Source: Paraburkholderia domus (GTDB lineage Bacteria > Pseudomonadota > Gammaproteobacteria > Burkholderiales > Burkholderiaceae). From it: a stretch of 64,000 nucleotides of DNA. This document shows positions 36,901 through 47,367 of this stretch, piece by piece. The notes under the pieces were generated by a model that was given only the letters and a program-made list of their open reading frames with translations, made no database searches and was not told the origin of the DNA. The stretch is from assembly GCF_905220705.1 (NCBI RefSeq), contig NZ_CAJNAT010000004.1, positions 124,001 through 188,000 of the forward strand, read 5' to 3'. The first letter of the stretch is position 1. Each line of letters opens with the position of its first letter. The position numbers and the translations under genes are program-made.

Positions 36901-37329
36901 ATGAACCCGGTTTCCGATCTTTCTGTTTTATTGAAAACGTTGGAGCCGGTGCTTAATCCCGGCGTGTTTGTGTTTGCTTCGGTCAAGGACGGTCATGCCA
37001 TTGACCCTAGTGTCATCGTTGCGTCAATCCGGGAGCCGGAGGGGTTGTCGGTCGTTACGAGTGAGACGGACGCGGCGACCAGCGGTTTGAACGCGTTGTT
37101 CAAATGCGCCTGGATTACGCTAACCGTGAATTCAGCCTTGGATGCGGTGGGGTTGACCGCAGCATTTGCCCGTGCATTGGGTAATTCCGGCATCAGCTGT
37201 AACGTGGTGGCGGGCGCGTACCACGATCATATTTTTGTTCCTCTCGAATCGGCACAGACGGCGATGCAGGTGCTTCATCAATTGCAGATGGATGGAGGGA
37301 TCGCGCAGCAACTAGTAAATGGTGCTTAG
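36901..37329 (+). CDS. ACT domain-containing protein
   Basis: A 142-residue protein made of two ACT-like halves. The N-half (residues about 8-65) includes PGVFVFASVKDG; the C-half includes WITLTVNSALDAVGLTAAFA and ISCNVVAGAYHDHIFVP. ACT domains bind amino acids or small ligands. This stand-alone type (ACT_3/ACT_7-like) is widespread, with no fixed function. It has a strong AGGAGG ribosome site five bases before ATG and is free-standing. Confidence 0.85.
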   Translation: MNPVSDLSVLLKTLEPVLNPGVFVFASVKDGHAIDPSVIVASIREPEGLSVVTSETDAATSGLNALFKCAWITLTVNSALDAVGLTAAFARALGNSGISCNVVAGAYHDHIFVPLESAQTAMQVLHQLQMDGGIAQQLVNGA

Positions 37330-37654
37330 CTTTCGGATTGGGAATCAAGAGGGTTGGCGTTAGACATGGACCGCCTATTTTGCGATATTCCCGCATCGGA
37401 CCAATTCGATGCCGTATTGCAACTTTTGATTGGCCGGCGGCATATTTCATTGCAATACTACTGCCGGATTGCGCGTTGTTGAGCGCGGGGTTTCACGGGC
37501 GTTTTATTTAGCTGAATTTTTTCAGTGAACGCTGAGGAGCAAGCCGATAAGGCATTTTTTTTTGGATTCTTATGGTCAATGTATAACGCCGTGAGCGATA
37601 TAAACCGCAGGTCTTGCGGTTGACATTGCGTTAGGCGCCTATCGAAAGGAAGGC
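37330..37654. other. Intergenic, AT-richer
   Basis: No gene seen. The segment 37490-37600 is T-rich, including a nine-base T run near 37555, and probably carries the next gene's promoter. Confidence 0.5.
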
Positions 37655-38323
37655 ATGAAAATGACACGCGTCCGAGTTGAAGGCTTTACCATTTCGCTTG
37701 ACGGATACGGAGCTGGTCCGAGTCAAGACATGAATAATCCGCTCGGCGTGGGCGGGACAGATTTGCACCAGTGGTTAGTCCCGACGCGCACGTTCCAACA
37801 GACCCTATTTGGCGCCGACGGTGGCACGACGGGGATCGACGACGACTTCGCCGCGCGGGGCTTCAAGAATGTTGGCGCCTGGATTCTGGGAAGAAACATG
37901 TTCGGACCGATTCGCGGTTCCTGGGCCGACATGAACTGGAAAGGATGGTGGGGGGACAACCCGCCCTATCACCTTCCAACTTTCATCTTGACGCATCACG
38001 CGCGCGCGCCCATCCAGATGGAAGGCGGAACGACATTCTATTTCGTGACGGGCGGTATTCACGAGGCGCTTGACCGGGCGCGCGAAGCAGCCAACGGAAT
38101 GGATGTGCGCATTGGCGGCGGAGCTAACACTATCCAGCAATATCTTCGTCCGGGCCTCATCGATGAGCTGCACGTCGCTATCTCGCCGGTCCTGCTGGGC
38201 GGGGGAGAGCGACTGTTCGAGGGGATTGACGCACGCGCTCTGGGATACGAATGCGTTCAGTTCGTTGCGTCGGAGAAAGCCACCCATGTTGTACTCCGGC
38301 GCCAAGGGCACAATGGCGGCTAA
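37655..38323 (+). CDS. Dihydrofolate-reductase/RibD C-terminal family protein
   Basis: A 222-residue protein. The fold is that of RibD C-terminal/DHFR-like reductases: FTISLDGYGAGP, WILGRNMFGPIRG, FYFVTGGIHEALDRAREAAN, RIGGGANTIQQYLRPGLIDE and LHVAISPVLLGGGERLFEGI. Such proteins bind NADPH and may reduce folate- or pyrimidine-like compounds, but no substrate can be named. It starts at ATG 37655 with GAAAGGAAGG upstream. It is monocistronic. Confidence 0.87.
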   Translation: MKMTRVRVEGFTISLDGYGAGPSQDMNNPLGVGGTDLHQWLVPTRTFQQTLFGADGGTTGIDDDFAARGFKNVGAWILGRNMFGPIRGSWADMNWKGWWGDNPPYHLPTFILTHHARAPIQMEGGTTFYFVTGGIHEALDRAREAANGMDVRIGGGANTIQQYLRPGLIDELHVAISPVLLGGGERLFEGIDARALGYECVQFVASEKATHVVLRRQGHNGG

Positions 38324-38659
38324 CGACCGGTTGCAGCGGACGGTGCTGCCGCGCCGCCGCTGAACCGGAACGTTGTGGGTTTTTCTTTGTTTGAGGCGCC
38401 CATGTTCTTGCTGGATACCGCGGTCGCATTACGAGAAAACGCCCACGGCAGATCGGCAGATCGGCGGATCTGACGGCCACGAGCCGCCACTCACCGTCTG
38501 TTCGCTGGCCCCGCGATCGCCCGGTGTGCCAGTGCCCGCCTCGCTTTGCGGCCGATGGGCGCCGCAAAGCGCAAGCGGCTCTTCACTCGTGCGGCCAGAA
38601 AAAGGAAGTCATCTACGTCCGGTCGGCTATCATGCCTATCCTCTTCGAAGTAGCTCCTT
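38324..38659. other. Intergenic, no supported gene
   Basis: Contains a short tandem GCAGATCG-type repeat near 38450-38470 and Burkholderia-type intergenic fragments. No gene was recognised. Confidence 0.5.
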
Positions 38660-40339
<1,680 letters not shown>

Positions 40340-40834
40340 GTTAACGCCCTGGCAGTTCCAGTTTGGAAGCTGCCATAGCGCTGCTCCGCGAGCCGAGCCG
40401 AAGCCACGCAGGGAAGCATGGGGACACGCGAAATTTGAGTTAGGCCGCTCGAGAGCGGCGGAAATAGTTCGCAGTATGCTGATTGCGCGAGGCAGTGACC
40501 GGCCATGCAGCGTCATTCGCTTGCTTAATTGCATGGGCATCATTCAAACGGTGACTCCGTTTCAAAAAACGCTGTCTCGATTGAGACTGTGAACGTATGA
40601 GCCATGTCGGTCTATCGTGAGACGAAGTCCGCGCATACACCACTATGGTTCATAGGACGTGTGCGCTAGCGCACATAAGATGCCGAAGGCGTTAAAAGTT
40701 AGGTTGAAACTTTCGGGAAGTAATCCATACTTCCAAACACCCTTCAGGCAGCCAGTCCGTCGTTCGAGGTAACGACAATGCGGCGGACCCGAAACAGCCT
40801 GCCCTCTATCCTCCCACCGCCAAGGGAGTTCACC
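40340..40834. other. Intergenic carrying dispersed repeat fragments
   Basis: No gene supported. Two 15-base exact matches to other gaps occur: AGTTTGGAAGCTGCC (40360-40374, also 9362-9376) and GGCAGTGACCGGCCA (40491-40505, also 7176-7190). It therefore combines parts of two otherwise separate repeat remnants. Confidence 0.65.
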
Positions 40835-42295
40835 ATGATTTCCGCTCCATTCACGCGGCGCGCGTTCGTTCAAGGAACCGCGTCGGCAATCGCACTTGCG
40901 TCACTCCCCAGGCTAGGCGTCGGAGCGACGCCGACCGTAATCAGGCTAGAGTGGCAAACGTTCAAGACGACGCCGCACTATGCATCGTATTTGAACGCGG
41001 TTAAAACGATGAAGGCCAATACTAATTCCGCCAAGCCCGCGTCGTGGCAGTACTGGGTCAACGTTCACCTCAATTATTGCCCTCACGATCTGCCGTACTT
41101 TCTGACGTGGCATCGTGGTTATATCTATTATTTCGAGGAGCAGTTGCGAACCGTATCCGGCGATAGCGGCCTGATTCTTCCCTACTGGGATTACTACACT
41201 TATCCCGTCATGCCGTCGGAATTCACGGATACTGCCAGTGGCAATCCGCTCTACGTTTCGCGAGTGAACACGAATGTCTATCAGGCGCTCTCTCTGAGTC
41301 CGTTCGGAACCAGCGTGACAAACTTTCAGCGCGCCCTGAGCAACGCATTCGAAACCTTGCTGGAGAGCGTGCCGCACGATGCGGTGCACGACATCATCGG
41401 CGGTGATATGGGCGACATTACGACGGCCCCGATAGATCCGATTTTCTATTTGCATCATTGCAACCTCGACCGCTTGTGGAACGCGTGGTCGCTGCGCTCG
41501 ACGAGCAAGGTACCCGCGGCGAACAATAGTTACTGGAACGGTAGCTTCACATACTCAAGCGGTCTGACAATGACGAAGTCCCTTACGCGCACGACGAAGG
41601 GGCTGGGCTACGACTATGCCAACGACAAGATGCCCACCGTATTGCCGCCACAGGCGCGTGATGGGAGGATTATTCGTGTGCAAGGACAGACCATGCCGAA
41701 TCAGACGCGCCCGGCAGTAGCCGCATTGACGACGACCCCGCCGCGCACCGTGTCCTCCACGCGTGAGTCGTTGGGGGGCGTGACGAACGTGTCGCTAGGC
41801 ACCAACTCCTTGAGCGCCGCCATTCCGCTTCAGGCAACCAGCACGAACACGCTGCAGAGTGTGCTCACAACTTCGCCTGCAGTCGGTCTAGGCAATTCGT
41901 CAGCGGCAACAACTGCGAGCCCACTGGCCGCGACTCCGGCCACGAAGTTCCCGTACGTGAAGCTCGTTCTCGATGGCGTGGCCCTTGCGAAGGCGGCCAA
42001 AGCCGGGGGGTTCTTCTATAACGTGTATATCAATTTGCCCGCTTCCGTAGACGTGAATGCCGCAGGGGCGCTGTACTTCGTCGGCACGCTTGGCTCTTTC
42101 GAAATTTCGACCGCGGCACATCACGGCATGAACATGATGAACTACGACGTGACCGATCTGCTGGCGCAGCAAGGTGTGAATAAACTGTCCCAGATCGTGG
42201 TTTCGTTCGTGCGTATCAATGCTGCCGGCTCGCCGAGCGGCAACGCGATCGCTATTCAGGAGATACGAATCGAGCTAGGCACGGATGCGCCATAG
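40835..42295 (+). CDS. Tat-exported tyrosinase family copper oxidase
   Basis: A 486-residue protein with a twin-arginine signal (FTRRAFVQGTASAIALASLP). The tyrosinase core holds CuA ligands His78, His84 and His93 (CPHDLPYFLTWHRGY) and CuB ligands His181, His185 and one His of DPIFYLHHCNLDRLW (207/208). A C-terminal region (residues about 370-486) resembles the polyphenol-oxidase tail domain (FPYVKLVLDGVALA, VSFVRINAAG). It oxidises phenols to quinones, or acts as a catechol oxidase, in the periplasm. ATG 40835 follows AGGGAG. No caddie protein is seen, consistent with Tat export of the folded holoenzyme. Confidence 0.9.
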   Translation: MISAPFTRRAFVQGTASAIALASLPRLGVGATPTVIRLEWQTFKTTPHYASYLNAVKTMKANTNSAKPASWQYWVNVHLNYCPHDLPYFLTWHRGYIYYFEEQLRTVSGDSGLILPYWDYYTYPVMPSEFTDTASGNPLYVSRVNTNVYQALSLSPFGTSVTNFQRALSNAFETLLESVPHDAVHDIIGGDMGDITTAPIDPIFYLHHCNLDRLWNAWSLRSTSKVPAANNSYWNGSFTYSSGLTMTKSLTRTTKGLGYDYANDKMPTVLPPQARDGRIIRVQGQTMPNQTRPAVAALTTTPPRTVSSTRESLGGVTNVSLGTNSLSAAIPLQATSTNTLQSVLTTSPAVGLGNSSAATTASPLAATPATKFPYVKLVLDGVALAKAAKAGGFFYNVYINLPASVDVNAAGALYFVGTLGSFEISTAAHHGMNMMNYDVTDLLAQQGVNKLSQIVVSFVRINAAGSPSGNAIAIQEIRIELGTDAP

Positions 42296-42492
42296 TGGAT
42301 CGAGCCCGCGGCTACAATGGGTAGAGGACAACGACGCAGGTTGAAAGTCTCGAAGCGACATGCGCTCGAAGTCTCGCGGCGACTGGTGCGATCGTCGTTT
42401 CGCGGTTGGAGTAACGCGCGTCTTCGGAATCGACATCAGCGGCGGCATGGCCACTGGGTCCTCGCGGGCTTGCTATCGCGCTGTGCGGGCGC

Positions 42493-43008
42493 TTATCGAT
42501 GAAGCAACATTGCCATCTTGGCAAGAACCAGCTTCATCATGAGCGACATCGGATAGCGCGAGTAATAGGGAACATCGGTTGGAATTGTCCGGCCGTCGGT
42601 TTTGAACTTGGTGCAAATGCGCATTTGCACCGGCAACACATCATTCTTGCATCGGGATCGATACAGATCCACCCAATGTTTGCCATCATCAAAAGCGAGA
42701 AGCATTGCCGAATTACAGCAGGTCGCGATCACTCGATTCGTCGCAGAGCCTTCTCTGATCTTGTGATATCTCAACAGTGAGGTGCCTTTCAGGCACCTCA
42801 CCCGATCCTTCCGATATACGAGGTATGCCGTTCCTCCATCCGGGTCTTGAACCGAGGTCGCATGGGGTAGTGACTCAATCTGTCGAGCTCCTTCCTGACA
42901 ATCGTCGCAGTAGCAGATGACGCTGGTAATCGGTGCGCCGATAGCCTCATAGGTGACCTGCCCACACACACAGTCAATCGTCGCCATCGCCCGAGGTCTT
43001 TTATCCAT
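42493..43008 (-). CDS. CENP-V/GFA-like zinc-binding protein (DUF6151 type)
   Basis: A 171-residue protein. Cys pairs typical of glutathione-dependent formaldehyde-activating (GFA)/CENP-V folds are visible: CVCG near residue 14, CYCDDC near residue 32 and TCCNSAM near residue 97. These would bind zinc. The N-terminus has the GFA-like DCVCGQVTYEA; the C-terminal part ends in basic and hydrophobic residues. Activity unknown. The start could be ATG 43008 or 42987. An unusual perfect hairpin lies inside the coding sequence. Confidence 0.78.
   Translation of the reverse strand: MDKRPRAMATIDCVCGQVTYEAIGAPITSVICYCDDCQEGARQIESLPHATSVQDPDGGTAYLVYRKDRVRCLKGTSLLRYHKIREGSATNRVIATCCNSAMLLAFDDGKHWVDLYRSRCKNDVLPVQMRICTKFKTDGRTIPTDVPYYSRYPMSLMMKLVLAKMAMLLHR
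42777..42801. repeat. Perfect 10-bp hairpin inside a coding region
   Basis: GTGAGGTGCC-TTTCA-GGCACCTCAC: a 10-bp perfect stem with a 5-base loop, within the CENP-V/GFA-like gene. It could be an mRNA structure or a binding site; no U-run follows. Confidence 0.7.
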
Positions 43009-43315
43009 TCGCTATTCCGCTACGTTTCGCGCCGGCCAGTGGCTAGTTTTAGATTGTGAAGCATGCTGCAAAGTACAAGATTTGGTGCACTACGTAAACT
43101 GGCTTCCATGCAGCTTGATGGCTCAGCCATCGGGAAGAATCGCCGACCTGCCGTGAGATGCGTCAGACGGGCGACCATCGTGGCGTGCATTATAGGCACG
43201 AGGACCATGGTCTCTCATGAGTCTGCAATTTCCGGCGTGCCGAGTCTCCGCTGCCGGGAGAGGTGACGGACCGCCGCAACCAGCTGTCGCGCCACACTAG
43301 ATGGCCAACAAAGCC
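43009..43315. other. Intergenic, no supported gene
   Basis: Sits between the chemoreceptor-like gene (3' side) and the CENP-V/GFA-like gene (5' side), both leftward. No domain-bearing frame or recognised motif. Confidence 0.5.
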
Positions 43316-44353
43316 TTAAGCAAGAGGTGACTGCACGATCACGCCGTACCATCCCAATCCGCGATAACTCTCATACCCTGGGGTAGCGGCGAACGATACC
43401 GTACGGCCATCAGTCAGTTGATAAAAACCTGCTGGACGGCCGTCGGTTTTCAGACGGAACTGTTCGTCGAGCACGCCTTTATCGTCCGAACTCGCAATTA
43501 CGCGATGCGACGCATTGACGATCATGCAGCGCGTGCGGCGCCATTCTTCCTCCGTGAGCCGCACGCCTTTAACGACCGCCGACGCCTGTGGCGCCCAGTC
43601 GAAAAAAATCACCAGCGCGCCGAGCGGCTTGCCGTCGACCGCGCCGTTTTCTCGGATCGCTGTCGCATAGGTTGCGACGTGCGCGTGCTTCAGAAGCGGC
43701 AGCGCCTCGATATCGCCCGCAACAAAGTCCGCGCCCGAAGGCGTTTTCATCGCATCTCGAAACCAGCCGGCTTCAGCGACATTGCGATCGTGCACCGCAT
43801 ATAGATCCGGCCGGCCATTCGCGATCACATTGCCCGCTGCGTCGACGATCCATAAATCGCGGTACACGGTATAGCTGTCGAGAATCACCGACAGGCGGCG
43901 CGATGCATACGCCCGCGTTTCAGCGCTCTTATTGGCGAGACAGTCGACTACCGCGGAATCGGTCGCCCACCAGCGCACGTCGCATGAGCGCTCGTACAGA
44001 TTGCGGTCTATCACGTCGATCATGTTCAGCGCGAGATCGGCGCACCGCTGACCCTCGTGCGAGCGCAGCCGTTCGATCATGCTGTCGCCGAGATCGGTCA
44101 GCTTGGTCAGCGAGCCCGCGAGTTCGCGATTGAGCACCGTGGTGATTTCGCCGATCCGCGCGGATACATGCTTGACCTGATTCGCCACGACCGCGAAGCC
44201 ACGGCCCGCATGGCCGGCGCGCGCTGCTTCGATCAGTGCGTTGAGTGCGAGGAAAGTGGTCTCGCGATTGATGTCGTTGATATCGGAGATTTTGCCGGTG
44301 GCGAGCTTCTTGACGTGATGCGTCAATTCGACGATTTCGAGCGGATTCGACAT
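43316..44353 (-). CDS. Soluble chemoreceptor-like protein with inverted domain order
   Basis: A 345-residue protein. The N-terminal 80 residues carry a methyl-accepting chemotaxis hairpin tip (FLALNALIEAARAGHAGRGF, then AVVANQVKHVS). The rest (about 120-345) is a Cache-like sensor: DLWIVDAAGNVIANGRPDLY, AGWFRDAMKTPSGADFVAGD and YRGLGWYGVIVQSPL. There is no transmembrane segment, and the usual sensor-then-signalling order is reversed. Normally the tip contacts CheA/CheW. The hairpin here is short, so it may form cytosolic arrays or be a truncated receptor. The start MSNPLEIVELTHHV places the hairpin right at the N-terminus. Confidence 0.78.
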   Translation of the reverse strand: MSNPLEIVELTHHVKKLATGKISDINDINRETTFLALNALIEAARAGHAGRGFAVVANQVKHVSARIGEITTVLNRELAGSLTKLTDLGDSMIERLRSHEGQRCADLALNMIDVIDRNLYERSCDVRWWATDSAVVDCLANKSAETRAYASRRLSVILDSYTVYRDLWIVDAAGNVIANGRPDLYAVHDRNVAEAGWFRDAMKTPSGADFVAGDIEALPLLKHAHVATYATAIRENGAVDGKPLGALVIFFDWAPQASAVVKGVRLTEEEWRRTRCMIVNASHRVIASSDDKGVLDEQFRLKTDGRPAGFYQLTDGRTVSFAATPGYESYRGLGWYGVIVQSPLA

Positions 44354-44568
44354 GGCGTGGTCCCGTTGTTTGCAATGTTGTGGCTACATAAAAGCAAGCA
44401 TTGGGCCGGGATGGTCCCTCGGGCAGCACAGGCGTTGTCATGCACCTCGCAAACGTTTGGTGATGCATGTGGTGGTGCAGGCAGAAGATGCGATGACCGG
44501 CGACGCACCGGGTACGTGCATCGCCGATCTTCGCCTATACGTCACGCAGAATCTCGTGAGCCGCTGGT

Positions 44569-44741
44569 TCACGGAACCTTAAACAGCTTCGCGCACGTGA
44601 AATCGACGAACACTCTAAGTTTCGGCGACAACTGCCGACTCGATGGCCATAGGATCGAGAACTGTCCTGGGGTGATCCGATGCTCGCCGAGCAATGTCGT
44701 GAGCATGCCCGTCGCGAGCGCGTCGCGGACCAGATCGGCGT
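44569..44741 (-). pseudogene. C-terminal fragment of a LysR regulator
   Basis: A frame of about 57 codons on the minus strand ends at TGA 44571-44569. It resembles the last helices and strands of LysR effector domains: LVRDALATGMLTTLLGEH, SILWPSSRQLSPKLRVFVDF. The HTH and most of the domain are missing. It is joined at about 44745 to a plus-strand fragment of an unrelated exporter, marking a rearrangement junction. Confidence 0.65.
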
Positions 44742-44757
44742 GATCCAGTCCTCAGAA

Positions 44758-44895
44758 AGCGGCTGGTCGAACCCGCTCGTCGTCGGATTCCTGTTAGGCG
44801 CGGCACTGCTGGCCGCTGCGTTCAGGGTAATCGAAACGCGAGTCGCGCGGCCAATGCTTGATCTGTCTTTGTTCCGCTATCCGCGTTTTTCGTGA
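44758..44895 (+). pseudogene. Fragment of a DHA2-type MFS exporter
   Basis: About 45 codons resemble an internal part of DHA2 drug-efflux MFS proteins: SGWSNPLVVGFLLGAALLAA and RVARPMLDLSLFRYPRF, followed by a stop. The many other helices are missing. It lies beside an oppositely oriented LysR fragment and just upstream of the murA-like gene, indicating decay of a regulator-exporter pair. Confidence 0.7.
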
Positions 44896-45037
44896 TTCTC
44901 GGCCGCACGCGTGCCGGCGACGACTCGTCAACAGATCGTGAAAATAGAAAACGACCCCGAAATCCCGAACTATCTTCCGCGCGCCGTCCAATGGCATGAT
45001 GTTGCCCTCGGTTCCTAATTCACCCCCCCTCCCGAAC

Positions 45038-46339
45038 ATGTCGAATCTGATCGTACACGGCGGCCTCCCGTTACGCGGCAAGATCGTGCCATCCGCCAAC
45101 AAGAACGCTGTCCTGCCAATCCTTTGTGCCACGCTGCTTACCGACCAGCCGCTACGTCTCATCGGCGTACCTGAAATCACCGACGTCAAGAAGATCCTGG
45201 AGATTTTTCGCACGCTCGGTAGCGATGTGTCGATGGACTTTGCTACCGGCATCCTCGATTTGCATCACCACGCGACGGCATTCGATCCCGTCGCGCACAG
45301 GTTGCCTGAGGAGATGCGTTCTTCGATCATGCTGGTGTCACCGTTGCTGGCGCGTTTCGGCGTTGCCCGTCTGGAAAACGATGTAAAGGGCTGTACGTTA
45401 GGCGTCCGCGAAATTGATCCGCACGTTGAGGTGTTCGAGCGTTTCGGCGCGTGCGTCGAGCGCACGGCAGACTCGCTGATCGTGCGCGCAGCCACTCAAA
45501 TGGTTGCCAATCATCATTGGCTGGACTACGCGTCGGTCACCACCACCGAGAACTTCGTGCTATGCGCGGCTTCGGCTGGCGGCACGTCTACGCTAGTCAA
45601 TGCAGCATCGGAACCGCATGTGCAGGAGTTTTGCCGTTTTCTGGCCATGCTGGGTGTCGCAATCGACGGCATTGGCACATCGCGTTTGAGCGTAGACGGC
45701 GGCCGCAAACTCGGGGGCGGCGAGTTTCGGTTCAGTGAGGATTTCCACGAGATCGCGACTTTTCTCGCGCTTGGCGCAATCACCGGCGGCGACATCGTGG
45801 TCAGAAACACGGCGCCCGAGCAGTTCCCGCTGATCGACCGCACCTTCGCGAAGTTCGGCGTGCAGGTAGAGCATCGCGATGGCTGGTCACATGCTGTCCG
45901 GGAAGGCCCATTGCGAGTGCGCCGGCCTTTCACCCAGAATATTCTCACCAAGGTGGAAGCGGCGCCTTGGCCTTATCTGCCCGTCGATCTGCTCCCCATC
46001 TTCATTGCACTCGGCGTGAAGGCTGAAGGCAGCGCGATGTTCTGGAACAAGGTCTATGACGGAGCGATGGGGTGGTCCGTTGAACTCTCCAAGTTCGGTG
46101 CCCACATTTTTCTGTCGGACCCTCATCGTCTGATTACTTTCGGCGGACTTCCGTTGAGTCCCGCGAAAGTCGAGAGTCCGTACATCATTCGCGTGGCAAT
46201 TGCGCTGCTCATGGTCGCCGCGAGTATCGAGGGGCGTTCGGAAATCACGAATGCGCTGCCAATCCGTCGTGCCCACCCGAATTTTGTGGAAAATTTGCGC
46301 TCGGTGGGCGCGAACGTGGAATGGACCAGCAGCGAATGA
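45038..46339 (+). CDS. Divergent MurA paralogue (UDP-GlcNAc enolpyruvyl transferase family)
   Basis: A 433-residue enolpyruvyl transferase. The MurA landmarks Lys22-Asn23 (ANKNAVLPILC) and the loop Cys119 (KGCTLGVREIDPH, equivalent to E. coli Cys115) are present, as is LARFG. MurA transfers enolpyruvate from PEP to UDP-GlcNAc in the first committed step of peptidoglycan synthesis. This copy is divergent, lies away from other cell-wall genes and follows degraded exporter DNA. It is probably a second, non-housekeeping MurA, or an enzyme with a related substrate. The alternative start at 44996 was not chosen because MSNLIVHGG is the family-like N-terminus. Confidence 0.85.
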   Translation: MSNLIVHGGLPLRGKIVPSANKNAVLPILCATLLTDQPLRLIGVPEITDVKKILEIFRTLGSDVSMDFATGILDLHHHATAFDPVAHRLPEEMRSSIMLVSPLLARFGVARLENDVKGCTLGVREIDPHVEVFERFGACVERTADSLIVRAATQMVANHHWLDYASVTTTENFVLCAASAGGTSTLVNAASEPHVQEFCRFLAMLGVAIDGIGTSRLSVDGGRKLGGGEFRFSEDFHEIATFLALGAITGGDIVVRNTAPEQFPLIDRTFAKFGVQVEHRDGWSHAVREGPLRVRRPFTQNILTKVEAAPWPYLPVDLLPIFIALGVKAEGSAMFWNKVYDGAMGWSVELSKFGAHIFLSDPHRLITFGGLPLSPAKVESPYIIRVAIALLMVAASIEGRSEITNALPIRRAHPNFVENLRSVGANVEWTSSE

Positions 46340-46472
46340 TTGTCTAAGCCCTCACGCGATGCCCGAACGGCGTCACTATGTAGTGCCCGCGTTGAAACCG
46401 TCCTAGATTGATTTGCAGCCGCCACCGTACCAAATCGGGCAAAGGTATTTGTCCATCTCAGGAGTGTACGAA

Positions 46473-46703
46473 ATGCTTGTCTATATTTTTCGGGGACCTG
46501 GTCGCGTGTTCGGCTTTACGGTAGACGAAGCGGGAGCGAATCTGCCGGCAAAATTCGCTCCTTGGGTTTCATTTAAGTCAGTGGAGCTGAGCCGGGACAA
46601 ACCAACCCCAGGCGTCGACTCGGGAGAGTGTCTGGACGACATCGAGAAGTATGGGTTCCACATTACCGACGCGCACGTTCGCATTACTGACAAGGTGGTT
46701 TGA
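46473..46703 (+). CDS. Small hypothetical protein
   Basis: A 76-residue protein starting MLVYIFRGPGRVFGFTVDEA with an AGGAG ribosome site eight bases upstream, which supports real translation. It is mainly beta-strand and acidic, ending DAHVRITDKVV. No signal peptide or membrane segment. I recall similar short proteins in Burkholderia-type genomes but no function. It is about 130 bp after the MurA-like gene and may be co-transcribed. Confidence 0.65.
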   Translation: MLVYIFRGPGRVFGFTVDEAGANLPAKFAPWVSFKSVELSRDKPTPGVDSGECLDDIEKYGFHITDAHVRITDKVV

Positions 46704-46795
46704 TGTCGTCTTGTCACTCGCGAACGTCCGCGAAGACGATGGACGGCCGGCCTTAGACGCTGGGGCCGATGATGTCGATGAAGAGAGCAGTGCAA

Positions 46796-47272
46796 TCACT
46801 CCAGATTGTCAGGCTCCATGCTGTCCTCCAGATTTTTTCGCAGTTTCGTCATGACACTGTGTGCTGCCTCGATGTCCTCAACAGATAACCCGTCAGAGAG
46901 GCGGTTGACCCAAGCGGCCTGAAGTCTCATGGCAGCGTCGAATGCCTCGCTCCCCTTGTCCGTCAAAACGACAAGTTGCGCGCGGCGATGGTGGGGGTTG
47001 ACCTCGAATCTAACTAAGCCGTCCTCTTCCAGGTCGTTGACTATTCGTTGCACGTTTTGGCGATTGGCGCTCAGATCCCGAGCGATCCACGCGACCGGTT
47101 GAGGCTGCTGCGCCGCGGTGATTGCACCAAGGATCTGCCAGCGGGCGCTCGTGAGTCCGAGTTCCGCGACGAGGCGATCGCCTGCGATCAGAAGCCGGCT
47201 ATTCAGCCTGAAAAAATCGAGTATGAAGCTCGTCAGGGTCTCGCCGGCAGGCGTTCTTTTCATCTTACGCAT
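46796..47272 (-). CDS. MarR-family transcriptional regulator
   Basis: A 158-residue winged-helix MarR protein: the recognition region includes PVAWIARDLSANRQNVQRIV, and the wing is EVNPHHRRAQLVVLTDKG. Helices at both ends form the dimer. It is divergent from a small monooxygenase, with palindromic operators in between, so it probably represses both. ATG 47272 is used; Met4 is possible. Confidence 0.9.
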   Translation of the reverse strand: MRKMKRTPAGETLTSFILDFFRLNSRLLIAGDRLVAELGLTSARWQILGAITAAQQPQPVAWIARDLSANRQNVQRIVNDLEEDGLVRFEVNPHHRRAQLVVLTDKGSEAFDAAMRLQAAWVNRLSDGLSVEDIEAAHSVMTKLRKNLEDSMEPDNLE

Positions 47273-47290
47273 CTGTCACCATTGAAGTAA

Positions 47291-47310
47291 ATTGACATCA
47301 TAGTGTCAAT
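47291..47310. promoter_or_regulatory. MarR-type operator 1
   Basis: ATTGACA-TCATAG-TGTCAAT: a perfect 7-bp inverted repeat, 18 bp upstream of the marR start. Confidence 0.8.
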
Positions 47311-47327
47311 GCACTATACATCAGTCA

Positions 47328-47340
47328 TGTCAAATTGACA
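47328..47340. promoter_or_regulatory. MarR-type operator 2
   Basis: TGTCAAATTGACA: a perfect 6-bp inverted repeat around one base, sharing the TTGACA/TGTCAA core with operator 1. It lies 27 bp before the monooxygenase ATG. Confidence 0.75.
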
Positions 47341-47367
47341 CTGTGCAGCCAACTTAACGGAGTCACT

